Shown: positions 26,928 through 35,009, numbered from the stretch's first letter. The stretch is DNA of 64,000 nt from JABDMH01 sp050298535 (GCA_050298535.1 JBNKUI010000121.1:27002-91001), one strand, 5' to 3'. Notes: generated from the sequence alone by a model not told the origin. Program-made: numbers and translations.

Positions 26928-28163
26928 ATGAAAAAGAGATTTCAGATTTCAGTGCTGCTCATGGCATGCATGCTATCAGGGCTCTATCTCGGCGCACAGG
27001 AAAATGACTCGCAAAATAAAGATCGAACTGTGACGGTCGAGGTCGAAGAAGAAGATGGTAAGAAGCAAACGAAAATAAAGGTGACGGAGGACGGTGAAAC
27101 CAAAGAGTTTAACTGGACCGGAGAAATGCCTGAGGACATAAAAACGCAATTGTCTGACATGGACGTTAATGTCTTTTCGACCTCCGGTAATGCTGTGTTT
27201 ATTTCAGAGGATGATGCCGATGGGCATGAGCAAATCGAAGTAATAATAAAGAATGATGATGAGGCCGGTGACCATATTTGGATTGATGCCGATGACCTGC
27301 ATGAGCGTGTCCAGGATGACATGATAGAAATGGAGGGAGATGGATTTAAAATGAAAACGGTAAAAGTGCATGTAGGTGAAGATGGTAAGAACGTTTTCAT
27401 AATCAAAAATGATGGCAACGTCGATACGATACATACAGGATATGCATTCGAACATTCAGATGACGGACACATCCAGGTACACGTGAATGCAGAACACTCG
27501 AATGATAATGACGCATTCCTGGGTGTAGTCATCGAGAAAAACATCACTGAAACTATTGAAGATGACCAGACTGAGCGATCAGTGGAAGTCAAAGTTGGTG
27601 ACGTAATCGACGGATCCGGTGCAGATCTTGCGGGCATCAAGAAAGGAGATCTAATACTGGAAGTAGCTGGTGCCCAAATTACAGAAGACCACTCCGTGAT
27701 TGATGCCCTATCTCCATTCAGTCCCAATGACGAAGTCGAGATCAAGATTTCACGCAATGGACAGATTCAAACTCTGACCGCAACTTTAGGAGGAAGACCT
27801 GCATCAAATACGAGCACCAGCAAGCGGGTCATTATCAAGAAGATTAAGACCGATGATAGTGGTGACGAAAGTATCGAGAGCAAGGGTAGCTTTGCTCCTG
27901 AGCGTACGCTTCAATTGCAAGATTTCGAAGCATTCCCCAATCCCAACGATGGACTGCTTCGTCTACGTTTGAAAGCAGATAGTGCTCCGCTCACAGTGAA
28001 ACTGACAGATATGGAGGGCAAGGAACTCTATACCCGAGACATTAAAAATTTCAAGGGTAATCTGGATGAGGAAATCGACATTAGCATCTATCCAAAAGGT
28101 ACGCTCCTTTTGCTGATCGAACAACAAGGAAAGGTATTCACAGAGAAAGTGGTACATCAATAA
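26928..28163 (+). CDS. Exported PDZ-domain protein with T9SS sorting domain
   Basis: A 411-residue exported protein from ATG 26928; the frame is open upstream to a GTG at 26880, but the signal peptide starts at MKKRFQISVLLMACMLSG. The mature part begins with an acidic region (VEVEEEDGKKQTKIKV), followed by more Asp/Glu-rich beta strands, a PDZ domain (FLGVVIEKN ... SGADLAGIKKGDLILEVAGAQI, about 200-295) and a C-terminal type A T9SS sorting domain (FPNPNDGLLRLRL ... GTLLLLIEQQGK). It is therefore expected on the cell surface or released. Co-transcribed with the BlaI and M56 genes and followed by a terminator. It may be a peptide-binding partner or output of the M56 system. Confidence 0.85.
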   Translation: MKKRFQISVLLMACMLSGLYLGAQENDSQNKDRTVTVEVEEEDGKKQTKIKVTEDGETKEFNWTGEMPEDIKTQLSDMDVNVFSTSGNAVFISEDDADGHEQIEVIIKNDDEAGDHIWIDADDLHERVQDDMIEMEGDGFKMKTVKVHVGEDGKNVFIIKNDGNVDTIHTGYAFEHSDDGHIQVHVNAEHSNDNDAFLGVVIEKNITETIEDDQTERSVEVKVGDVIDGSGADLAGIKKGDLILEVAGAQITEDHSVIDALSPFSPNDEVEIKISRNGQIQTLTATLGGRPASNTSTSKRVIIKKIKTDDSGDESIESKGSFAPERTLQLQDFEAFPNPNDGLLRLRLKADSAPLTVKLTDMEGKELYTRDIKNFKGNLDEEIDISIYPKGTLLLLIEQQGKVFTEKVVHQ

Positions 28164-28186
28164 GAAATAGCTAAATCACGTAGATC

Positions 28187-28221
28187 AAGGGGACATCTTT
28201 TTGATAAGGTGTCCCTTTTTT
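28187..28221 (+). terminator. Intrinsic terminator of the BlaI/M56/PDZ operon
   Basis: AAGGGGACATC pairs with GGTGTCCCTT around a short loop, followed by a run of T residues, 24 bases after the PDZ gene stop. Confidence 0.85.
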
Positions 28222-28915
28222 AATATGCCCCATACTTAATCCAGAAATCCAAGCAACTACTTTAGCTCTTGGTTATATACAGTGAGTTTCGTGAATATGG
28301 TATAAATTAATGACTGTTTTAATCTTGGGGTGAAATACTAGTTGGTCGAATATATTGTTAATTAAAGAATTGGTTGTAATACCTCAACTTTTTTGCAGTC
28401 CCAAGATTTATCGGGAGGGCATAACTGCCTGATTATCACCCTTAGTGCTCTTAAGCTATCCCCTATAACTCACTATGATTTTTTCCTAAAACTACTAAGT
28501 ATCAATATCCCATAATAAAGTACCTCCGGCGGCCAACTTTTTGCAGAAAAAGTTGGGTAAAACTGCCTGCTGTCAGCCTTGGTCGGTCACACTATATGCT
28601 TTTCTGCTATGCTCTATAAACTCGCGGATCAGACTACTTTGAATTAATTCGCACAGGTTAGTTATTACAGGTTCTCCGCTCTTAATCTTACCTTCGCTCA
28701 TACAGTATAGAGCATGGTCGCTTCAAAACATCTTTGTGACGCTCGCCCAATCCTGAGGGCCGGATTCCTATCCCATAAATACCGACTAATTCTTATATCA
28801 ATCTATCCCTAATTCCTAAAACCTCTACTAAATTTGGTAAGATCCTTAATCGTTTATCCATCAGAATAATTATCAAGCCTATTCACTACCCTCTTCATAT
28901 CCAGATCACAAGCTT
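28222..28915. repeat. Repeat-rich non-coding block
   Basis: About 690 bases without a credible gene. Two diverged direct copies share CAACTTTTTTGCAG followed by AACTGCCTG (28385-28431 and 28534-28569). The second contains a perfect hairpin CCAACTTTTT-GCAG-AAAAAGTTGG at 28533-28556. Further on, ATGCTCTATA (28609-28618) and TATAGAGCAT (28706-28715) are perfect inverted 10-mers 87 bases apart, enclosing two ACAGGTT copies. The block looks like remnants of a short interspersed repeat family or a structured RNA; no transposase is present. Confidence 0.5.
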
Positions 28916-29923
28916 CTATTGTTCCAGGTATCGCAGCTGGCAGCCTCTAAGATCCGCATCATCCATTCGACCCAATACCTCGAACGTCAGACCATCAAAT
29001 GACCGGCCTAAATCTCCGGTCGCGATAAATGAACAGGTATCAATATTCGCCAGATCAATCACGTTGATAACGCCCACCTTCCCATGCTTCACTTCCTGAA
29101 AGGGATCATTAATCTCTCGCATCCAGGTGCGTAGCAAGCGAGCTCCCCGATAGATTCCATCGGCAGAAGCATACGCCTGAGAAAACATTTCTGTCATACC
29201 ATATTCGCTATAAATCCTGTCTGTACCCAAGAATGTCCTGAGGTGTGCGTGTAGTGCTGTCCGATCCATCTCTTCTTCCCGTCCCTTCATACCTCCCGTC
29301 TCAATGATGATCACTTGTTCATTGAGTTTCTGAGGGAAAGCATCTGCGAAATCCAACAGCGCATAGGTGACCCCAAACAGAATAGTTTTCTCTGATTTTC
29401 GATTTTGCTGTCCTAATCGATCAGCCAACATCTCAAAATCATATAGGAAAAAACCTGAATCAGGATGACCCGACTTTTGCTGAAAAGCTGCAACCATGCT
29501 CACCAAGGAGCTGTCACCCGCTTCCAGATAATTAGGCAGGAGACCCAGAATGCAGACATCATCCAAAGGGAAAAACTGTGACTCAAAGGTCTCAATGGCA
29601 AGTTTATGGTAGAAGGCGGTATCTCGTACATAATGCCGTGAAAAGGCATCCATGGTAGTGCCTGAGCTTCTAAATACTTCCTGATACTCCCACTGTCCAG
29701 CCTTCACCTCCTGATACTTATAGGTTTCGATCGGTAAGCAGGGGATCTTGCCCCAACTATCTATCTGAGATGCGCGTACGCCTAATATCTCAAGATATCT
29801 TGCATACACGGGATTCGAGGCGGCCTGATATCGAAATACTTCCAGAGCCGTGGCTTCAAAATCAATTGGGGATCGGGTCAGAAGTGTAGATTTGAGCTGT
29901 TGATAGAGAGAATCCCCGGTCAT
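28916..29923 (-). CDS. LuxE-like acyl-protein synthetase family protein
   Basis: A 335-residue protein from ATG 29923; the longer frame to 30127 runs across the divergent lipoprotein gene and is unlikely. It resembles the acyl-protein synthetase (LuxE) family of adenylate-forming enzymes: FRSSGTTMDAFSRH is the phosphate-binding loop, EYGMTEMFSQAY the adenine-site segment, and IATGDLGRSFDG the ribose-binding Asp. No luciferase or LuxC/LuxD genes are near, so the role is not bioluminescence. Homologues in Bacteroidota are often called acyl transferases; the acid activated is unknown. Confidence 0.78.
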   Translation of the reverse strand: MTGDSLYQQLKSTLLTRSPIDFEATALEVFRYQAASNPVYARYLEILGVRASQIDSWGKIPCLPIETYKYQEVKAGQWEYQEVFRSSGTTMDAFSRHYVRDTAFYHKLAIETFESQFFPLDDVCILGLLPNYLEAGDSSLVSMVAAFQQKSGHPDSGFFLYDFEMLADRLGQQNRKSEKTILFGVTYALLDFADAFPQKLNEQVIIIETGGMKGREEEMDRTALHAHLRTFLGTDRIYSEYGMTEMFSQAYASADGIYRGARLLRTWMREINDPFQEVKHGKVGVINVIDLANIDTCSFIATGDLGRSFDGLTFEVLGRMDDADLRGCQLRYLEQ

Positions 29924-29992
29924 TCGACAAAAATTGTAATTTAGTTTGTAGTAGAAAAACCATTGAAGAAGATATTTCGTTCTAGAATACAG

Positions 29993-30487
29993 ATGAGTAG
30001 ACGGTTCAAACTTTTTCTTTCCGGTGTCCTGGTCATGTTGCTGATTGCTGGATGTATCAAAGCCCCTGAGTTTCCTGATATTCCGGAGATTGAGTTTCTT
30101 GGATTGTCCAAACCAAGGATGAAACAAAGTGCATTCAACGAAGATAGTACAGTTGTTTTTCTCGAATTTACAGATGGCGACGGAGACATAGGCAGTGATG
30201 ATAGCCTAAATGTATTTGTCAAGGACTTGAGAGACAATTTTATTTCTAACCGCTTCAGAATTCCATATGTACCTGAAGCAGGGGCTAACAATGGAATATC
30301 TGGAGAACTTAGTTTAACACTGTACACCACCTGCTGCACATATCCTAACGGTCAGGCACCCTGTACTCCTTCGGACCAATTTCTGTTTGACTCTATTTCC
30401 TATGAAATCTATATCGTGGACCGTGCGGGAAATGAGAGCAATCGCATTGTGACACCGCGTATCCTTTTGGAGTGTAATACGCAGTAA
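29993..30487 (+). CDS. Conserved-looking lipoprotein of unknown function
   Basis: A 164-residue protein from ATG 29993 (a TTG lies 30 bases upstream in frame). A lipoprotein signal leads to Cys (LLIAGCIKAPEF, about residue 21). The mature part has an Asp-rich strand (DGDGDIGSDDS), four closely placed Cys (TTCCTYPNGQAPCTP and a late one) and ends YIVDRAGNESNRIVTPRI. It is similar in style to small Saprospiraceae lipoproteins with a beta-sandwich fold, but I recognise no named family. Divergent from the LuxE-like gene; convergent with hemF. Confidence 0.75.
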   Translation: MSRRFKLFLSGVLVMLLIAGCIKAPEFPDIPEIEFLGLSKPRMKQSAFNEDSTVVFLEFTDGDGDIGSDDSLNVFVKDLRDNFISNRFRIPYVPEAGANNGISGELSLTLYTTCCTYPNGQAPCTPSDQFLFDSISYEIYIVDRAGNESNRIVTPRILLECNTQ

Positions 30488-30493
30488 AAAATT

Positions 30494-31387
30494 CTACACC
30501 CAGCCAATTCCCTTTTTCAGTAAGGCTTGAGACTTTCCTTCGGGTGAATCTGCCGGGATATCTCGATTATACTGCCAGATGCACTCAGGCGGTAGGCTCA
30601 TCAGAATCGACTCCGTACGCCCGCCGGTCTCCAGACCAAACCGGGTACCGCGATCCCATACCAGATTAAACTCGGCATATCGACCCCGACGATAGAGCTG
30701 CCATTCCTTTTCGTGATCCGTACTGGGTTTTTCAAAGTTGGGTAAAAAGAAGATTTGATATGCCTGCAGGAAAGAATTTCCGACATCCATCACAAAATTA
30801 AATAACTGATCCTTGCTCATGTCCTGGTCAGCGGACGATAGGCGGTCGAAGAAGATGCCCCCAATACCCCGGGTCTCCTGCCGATGTTTCAGGTAAAAGT
30901 AGTCATCAGCCCATTTCTTAAATTTTGGATAAAAGGAAGGATCCGTTTTGTCACACGTATCTTTCATCAATTGATGAAAAGCCTTTGCCTGATCTGTATT
31001 GATGTAATGAGGTGTCACATCGATGCCTCCCCCAAACCACCATATATCATCCCCCATCTCAAAGTAACGGACATTCATATGAATGATAGGAACATGAGGA
31101 CTCCGGGCATGTAAGACAATAGAGACACCCGTGGCAAAGAATGTATCTCCCTGCTTTTTGAGCATTTTCTGAAGCTTGTCAGATGCAGGTCCCCATACGG
31201 CAGAGAAATTAACTCCTCCTTTTTCTATGTGATGCCCCAGGATGACCCGGGTCTTGCCCCCACCCCCGGAGTGGAGTGTCCAGGGATCCTCCTGAAAGGA
31301 TCCTCCCTGATCCAGAGCTTCCAGGCCTTCGCAAATTGAAATTTGGAGCACCCTGAACTGATCTGCGATCTGCTCTTTTGCAATCAT
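30494..31387 (-). CDS. hemF: Oxygen-dependent coproporphyrinogen III oxidase
   Basis: A 297-residue enzyme that decarboxylates coproporphyrinogen III to protoporphyrinogen IX in heme synthesis, using O2. Characteristic segments are IHMNVRYFEM, WWFGGGIDVTPHY, HRQETRGIGGIFFD and EFNLVWDRGTRFGLETGGRTE. Full family length. Presence of the oxygen-dependent form points to growth with oxygen. It overlaps the ArsC-like gene by 4 bases and is the last gene of the talC-arsC-hemF operon. Confidence 0.96.
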   Translation of the reverse strand: MIAKEQIADQFRVLQISICEGLEALDQGGSFQEDPWTLHSGGGGKTRVILGHHIEKGGVNFSAVWGPASDKLQKMLKKQGDTFFATGVSIVLHARSPHVPIIHMNVRYFEMGDDIWWFGGGIDVTPHYINTDQAKAFHQLMKDTCDKTDPSFYPKFKKWADDYFYLKHRQETRGIGGIFFDRLSSADQDMSKDQLFNFVMDVGNSFLQAYQIFFLPNFEKPSTDHEKEWQLYRRGRYAEFNLVWDRGTRFGLETGGRTESILMSLPPECIWQYNRDIPADSPEGKSQALLKKGIGWV

Positions 31388-31737
31388 CCCATGATTGCTT
31401 TTTGCGCCGCCTCCACGGTTTTTCTGCTATTGCCCACAAAAACCTCGTCATTCACGACGATGACCGGCCTTTTCAAGAAGGTATATTCTTCCAGGATATA
31501 TTTTCGATAGTCTGATTCTGACAGGTCCTTCTCGTGTAGTCCCATCCCTCGATATTTCATGGCCCTTCGACTGAAGAGTGCTTCATAGCTACCGACTTTC
31601 TCCTTCATCATATCCAGTTGATCAGCAGTCAATGGGTCACTTTTAATGTCCTGCATCTCAAAATCCTCAATGCCTTCCAGTGACTTGATGATCCGCTGAC
31701 AGGTGCTACAAGTATCGAGATAATATATCTTATTCAT
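31384..31737 (-). CDS. ArsC/Spx-family thioredoxin-fold protein
   Basis: A 117-residue ArsC-family protein. It has an N-terminal C10-S-T-C13 pair rather than the single-Cys active site of E. coli ArsC, which is more like Spx and YffB-type members, and the later RPVIVVNDEVFVG strand is typical. Arsenate reduction is possible, but no ars genes are nearby; a thiol-redox role is just as likely. Translationally coupled to hemF and 15 bases after talC. Confidence 0.8.
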   Translation of the reverse strand: MNKIYYLDTCSTCQRIIKSLEGIEDFEMQDIKSDPLTADQLDMMKEKVGSYEALFSRRAMKYRGMGLHEKDLSESDYRKYILEEYTFLKRPVIVVNDEVFVGNSRKTVEAAQKAIMG

Positions 31738-31752
31738 TCGTTGAAATCTTTC

Positions 31753-32409
31753 CTAACCGTTTGCAGCCCGGTGGTCGGCCAGAAATTTCTCAAGGCCTAT
31801 ATCGGTCAATGGATGTTTTAATAGTCCCAGAATCGAATCTAACGGACAAGTCACCACATCCGCTCCCGCCTTCCCTGCTTCTACGATATCGCGAGAAGTC
31901 CTTATCGAAGCCGCAAGGATCTCGGTCTCAAAGCCCTGAATGGCATACAACTCAGCGATCTCATGAATGAGCTGCATTCCGTCCCAGTTCAAATCATTGA
32001 TACGACCGATGAATGGACTAAGATAAGTCGCACCAGCCTTAGCCGCCAAAAGCGCCTGACCTGCAGAAAACACCAGCGTACAATTGGTACGTATGTCATT
32101 ATCAGAAAAGTATCTGAGTGCCTTCACTCCTTCTTTGATCATTGGTACTTTTACCACGATATTTGAGGCAATCTCAGACAATGCTGTACCTTCGGCCACT
32201 ATACCATTAAAATCGGTGGCGATCACCTCTGCACTTACATCACCATCTACGATGTCACAGATGGCCTTGTAATGAGCATAAATGGCATCCTTTCCAGTCA
32301 CACCTTCTCGGGCCATCAAGGATGGATTGGTCGTTACTCCATCCAGCACTCCCAGGTCTCTTGCCTCTTTAATTTGGTCCAAATTGGCTGTATCAACAAA
32401 GAACTTCAT
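31753..32409 (-). CDS. Transaldolase / fructose-6-phosphate aldolase family (TalC-type)
   Basis: A 218-residue short transaldolase. MKFFVDTANLDQIKEA, GVTTNPSLMAREG and the Schiff-base lysine Lys87 in NIVVKVPM are diagnostic, as is FIGRINDLNWDGM. Small members act either as transaldolase in the non-oxidative pentose phosphate pathway or as fructose-6-phosphate aldolase; the sequence alone does not separate them confidently, though most members outside enterobacteria are transaldolases. First gene of the talC-arsC-hemF unit. Confidence 0.92.
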   Translation of the reverse strand: MKFFVDTANLDQIKEARDLGVLDGVTTNPSLMAREGVTGKDAIYAHYKAICDIVDGDVSAEVIATDFNGIVAEGTALSEIASNIVVKVPMIKEGVKALRYFSDNDIRTNCTLVFSAGQALLAAKAGATYLSPFIGRINDLNWDGMQLIHEIAELYAIQGFETEILAASIRTSRDIVEAGKAGADVVTCPLDSILGLLKHPLTDIGLEKFLADHRAANG

Positions 32410-32452
32410 AACTATATTTTTTGTGATCGCAAATGTATCAAATTTGTCTCAA

Positions 32453-32504
32453 GTTTGAGTGTGGGGTTTGAGTGTGGGGTTTGAGTGTGAGGTGTGAGTG
32501 TGGA
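32453..32504. repeat. Four tandem copies of a 13-bp repeat
   Basis: The unit GTTTGAGTGTGGG occurs at 32453, 32466, 32479 and 32492, the last two with one and two changes; degenerate remains continue to about 32520. It sits between the talC start and the SRP RNA gene. Confidence 0.9.
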
Positions 32505-32603
32505 GTGTTTGGGTCTGAGCGTGTGCAATACCAGGATTTACATTTTGCGGCCACGCTTTCGCATAATTTAGTCTTCGGATCTATGAGAATAGGAAAATCA
32601 TAG

Positions 32604-32611
32604 TACATTTG
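32604..32611 (+). promoter_or_regulatory. -7 box of the SRP RNA promoter
   Basis: TACATTTG matches the Bacteroidota -7 consensus TAnnTTTG and ends six bases before the first base of the SRP RNA stem, the expected distance to the start of transcription. No clear -33 element was found. Confidence 0.6.
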
Positions 32612-32616
32612 TGGCC

Positions 32617-32710
32617 GAGTGAGGGCTGTACGGTCAGCTCCTTCTGAACTCCCCCAGGGTAGAAATGCAGCAAGGGTAGGAAGTTGAGCGACCGGTATGG
32701 TTTCTCACTC
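32617..32710 (+). ncRNA. ffs: Signal recognition particle RNA (bacterial small, 4.5S type)
   Basis: About 94 bases that fold into one long hairpin: GAGTGAG at the 5' end pairs with CTCACTC at the 3' end, GCTGTAC/GTATGGT and ACGGTC/GACCGGT continue the stem, and AGCTC/GAGC and AACT/AGTT lead to the apical domain. The apex carries the conserved SRP core, CCCAGG on one side and AGCAAGGG on the other, the site bound by the M domain of Ffh. Eight T residues follow directly, forming the terminator. The apical tetraloop reads AGAA instead of the usual GGAA. The 3' end overlaps the stop codon of the convergent RluA gene. Confidence 0.9.
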
Positions 32711-33391
32711 TTTTTTTTGCAGCATATCGCTGAAATAATACCACTCCAGTTTTTCAGGCAAGGGTGACTGCACTATTACCATCTCTCCTGATACGGGATG
32801 TTGGAACTCCATCATGAAGCAATGCAGGAAGATATTTCGATCGTCAGTACTTCGTCCCTTGTATTTAATATCTCCGAGAATGGGGCATTTTAAAGAGCGC
32901 ATAGCAACTCTCAACTGGTGACTGCGCCCGGTTACAGGGCTGAGTTCGATCAGCCAGTACCCTTCCCGCTGCCCCAGCACCTTGTATCTTGTGACCGCTC
33001 GCTTAGAACCTCTGGTCTTAGATTGTGCAACTCGCACGATATTACGGCTCGTATCTTTGATCAGAAAATGGTCTATCTCTCCCTGGTCCTTAGGGGGTCT
33101 TCGGTGTGAAAGTGCCATGTAAGTTTTTTGCACTTCTTTGGAATTGAACATTTTGTTCATCCGGCCCAGTGCTTTACTAGTACGGGCAAAAATCAGACAT
33201 CCGGACACGGGTCGGTCCAGCCGATGACAAAGACCCAGAAACACATTACCCGGCTTTTTGTACTTCACCCTCACATACTCCTTGGCATCCTCGATAGCCG
33301 ATCGATCACCACTTCGGTCACCCTGTGCCAGCATTCCGGCGGGTTTATTGATCACCAGCAAATGGTTATCTTCATAAATTGATTCCAGCAT
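32705..33391 (-). CDS. RluA family pseudouridine synthase
   Basis: A 228-residue pseudouridine synthase without an N-terminal S4 domain. The catalytic motif is HRLDR (56-60) with Asp59, followed by PVSGCLIFARTSKA, and the later GRSHQLRVAM and LGDIKYKG are typical. It modifies a uridine in rRNA or tRNA; the target (for example TruC-like or RluA-like) cannot be told. Its last codons and TGA stop lie inside the terminator of the SRP RNA on the other strand: the T tract of the RNA gene encodes the Lys codons of the C-terminus. Confidence 0.9.
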   Translation of the reverse strand: MLESIYEDNHLLVINKPAGMLAQGDRSGDRSAIEDAKEYVRVKYKKPGNVFLGLCHRLDRPVSGCLIFARTSKALGRMNKMFNSKEVQKTYMALSHRRPPKDQGEIDHFLIKDTSRNIVRVAQSKTRGSKRAVTRYKVLGQREGYWLIELSPVTGRSHQLRVAMRSLKCPILGDIKYKGRSTDDRNIFLHCFMMEFQHPVSGEMVIVQSPLPEKLEWYYFSDMLQKKE

Positions 33392-33425
33392 TCTGATTTA
33401 CTTAAGCAGACAGGTCAACTAAGTT

Positions 33426-34253
33426 ATGGATATATCGATAGGTTTTTCACCTTGTCCCAACGACACCTACATTTTTTATGCCATGGTACACAGCAAAATT
33501 GATACCCGCGGCTATAATTTTATCCCACATATGGCTGATGTAGAGGAACTCAACCAAATGGCCCGGTCTTACAAATTGCCTATCACCAAGATCAGTTTCA
33601 ATGCATACCTGGACCTAACCGACCGATACCTATTACTGGATAGTGGTGGTGCACTCGGAGAAGGGTGTGGCCCCCTACTGATCAGCAAGCAACCCATGTC
33701 CATGAAAGACCTTGAGGATAAGACAATTGCTATTCCAGGTGAAAAAACCACAGCAAATTTCCTTCTTGATTATAGCATTACAACTCCGGTACATAAAAAA
33801 ATATATCTGTTTAGTGAAATTGAAGATGCCATTCTTTCCAATTCCGTCGATGCCGGTGTTATCATTCATGAAAACCGATTCACGTATCAGGAAAAAGGTC
33901 TACACTGTATCCAGGATCTGGGAAGTTACTGGGAGGAAACTACAAACAGTCCCATCCCACTGGGAGGTATCATTGCCGATCGATCTCTAAATCCTGCACT
34001 ATTACCGCATCTCAGTACCATCATACGCCAAAGCATTGAATATGCAGATGCCCATACCGAAGAAGTGCTGCAATATGTCGAGCAGTATGCACAGGAGATG
34101 GACCATGAAGTCATGCTGCAGCATATTGGTCTTTATGTAAATCACTACTCAAAATCACTGGGATCTGGTGGCAGGAGAGCTGTCCAAACACTATTTGATG
34201 AAGCCCAACGATCCAGTCGAATAACAGACATTCGGGACCCTTTTGAGTCCTAG
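33426..34253 (+). CDS. mqnD: 1,4-dihydroxy-6-naphthoate synthase (futalosine pathway)
   Basis: A 275-residue enzyme of menaquinone synthesis, converting cyclic dehypoxanthine futalosine to 1,4-dihydroxy-6-naphthoate. The start SIGFSPCPNDTYIFYAM and the segments KISFNAYL and GALGEGCGPLL are family hallmarks in a periplasmic-binding-protein-like fold. No signal peptide, as expected. It shows that the organism uses the futalosine route. Divergent from the RluA gene with only 34 bases between starts; the other mqn genes are outside the window. Confidence 0.94.
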   Translation: MDISIGFSPCPNDTYIFYAMVHSKIDTRGYNFIPHMADVEELNQMARSYKLPITKISFNAYLDLTDRYLLLDSGGALGEGCGPLLISKQPMSMKDLEDKTIAIPGEKTTANFLLDYSITTPVHKKIYLFSEIEDAILSNSVDAGVIIHENRFTYQEKGLHCIQDLGSYWEETTNSPIPLGGIIADRSLNPALLPHLSTIIRQSIEYADAHTEEVLQYVEQYAQEMDHEVMLQHIGLYVNHYSKSLGSGGRRAVQTLFDEAQRSSRITDIRDPFES

Positions 34254-34452
34254 TGGACTGTTCTAGTCCAGTATTGCTACCAAGATTCCTTCGATTTCAA
34301 AGATCATGCACTCAAGTATACGGGATGGAATGGTAGTTCATTTGTCCACAGGTCATGACACAAACTGTGAACATTTTCTGACATAGTAATTACTTTACAA
34401 GCATTAAATATATTCCTAACCTATTTGTCCCTGAAAAAAATACAGTTACATA

Positions 34453-34483
34453 TTGTATTTTTTTATAATTTGTTTTATATTTG
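34453..34483 (+). promoter_or_regulatory. Bacteroidota-type promoter
   Basis: TTG (34453-34455), a 20-base spacer and a perfect TATATTTG -7 box (34476-34483). The predicted start is about 34488-34490, in front of two hairpins and a strong terminator. Confidence 0.65.
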
Positions 34484-34488
34484 TCTCG

Positions 34489-34554
34489 GTGTAAGTTTTG
34501 GTTATTAAATAATCAATCGGTTTTTGCTCGTGAAAAGTCACGAGCTTTTTTTTT
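34489..34554 (+). ncRNA. Candidate small RNA with two hairpins
   Basis: A 66-base unit between a consensus promoter and a perfect intrinsic terminator. Stem 1 is TTGGTTAT-TAA-ATAATCAA (34498-34516, one G-T pair); stem 2 is GCTCGTGA-AAAG-TCACGAGC (34526-34545) followed by nine T residues. No reading frame inside. It may be an independent small RNA or a terminated leader of the HTH gene, whose start codon is 146 bases further on. I recognise no known family. Confidence 0.5.
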
Positions 34555-34700
34555 GCCCCTGCCGCATCGAGATCCATCTCATCGTCACAAATAAGTCTCC
34601 AAAATTTCCCCTTTTCTCTTTAGAACTTTTTTGTTAAATTGAGATATTCGAAATCAAACTTCAATTCGAGATTTAGTTAATTCCTAAAAGTTTATTGCTT

Positions 34701-34952
34701 ATGAATATTTCCTTTGAAGAACTAAGGCGAGTAAAGCACAGTCTCCCCACCGGAAGCATCCGAAAGATTGCCAATGAATTGTCATTGACAGAACAGACTG
34801 TGCGAAACTACTTTGGAGCCGAGAAATACAGAGAAGGAGCAACCGTGGATCGGCATGTACAGCCTGGTCCTAATGGTGGTATTGTACATCTGGAGGATAC
34901 AACCATTCTCGATCTGGCGCGGCAGATCATTAACGAAAGTAAATCTTCGTAA
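34701..34952 (+). CDS. Small helix-turn-helix DNA-binding protein
   Basis: An 83-residue protein from ATG 34701 (a TTG two codons earlier is in frame). Residues 18-40 form an HTH: GSIRKIANELSLTEQTVRNYF. The C-terminal half, with VQPGPNGGIVHLEDTTILDLA, is strongly patterned and resembles short DNA-binding proteins seen across Bacteroidota; function unknown, possibly nucleoid-related or a regulator. It stands alone, with a terminator 24 bases after the stop. Confidence 0.75.
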   Translation: MNISFEELRRVKHSLPTGSIRKIANELSLTEQTVRNYFGAEKYREGATVDRHVQPGPNGGIVHLEDTTILDLARQIINESKSS

Positions 34953-34976
34953 ACGAAGGACATTAAAAAAATTCAA

Positions 34977-35009
34977 AGGTCGTCAGTGTTCGCTGATGGC
35001 CTTTTTTTT
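34977..35009 (+). terminator. Intrinsic terminator after the HTH gene
   Basis: AGGTCGTCAG pairs with CTGATGGCCT (two G-T pairs) around a TGTTCG loop, followed by eight T residues. The stop codon of the convergent methyltransferase gene lies in this T tract. Confidence 0.85.

Larger units (their letters stand above)
34254..34700. other. Intergenic region with two terminator-like stems and a small-RNA-like unit
   Basis: Between mqnD and the HTH gene. TGGACT-GTTCT-AGTCCA (34254-34270) begins right at the mqnD stop; a perfect A/T-rich stem AAAAAAATACA/TGTATTTTTTT spans 34434-34464; then comes the promoter and candidate small RNA annotated separately. ATTCGA occurs twice at about 34646-34670, near the likely start of the HTH transcript. 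Confidence 0.6.

Noticed and set aside
26984..27757. A 257-codon open frame on the minus strand
   Set aside because: It lies opposite the PDZ/T9SS gene; its Ser/Pro/Thr-rich product reflects the complement of Asp/Glu codons, and it shows no recognisable domain.
28916..29923. Bioluminescence operon
   Set aside because: No luxA, luxB, luxC or luxD-like gene is near; the LuxE family has wider roles.
28916..30127. Full 403-codon frame for the LuxE-like gene
   Set aside because: The first 68 codons run antisense through the divergent lipoprotein gene and have no family similarity; ATG 29923 is used instead.
31384..31737. Arsenic resistance gene
   Set aside because: The Cys pair and lack of ars neighbours do not support a specific arsenate reductase; kept as ArsC/Spx-family.
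32453..32504. Short direct repeats resembling a mini CRISPR
   Set aside because: The units are directly adjacent without spacers and there are no cas genes, so it is a simple tandem repeat.
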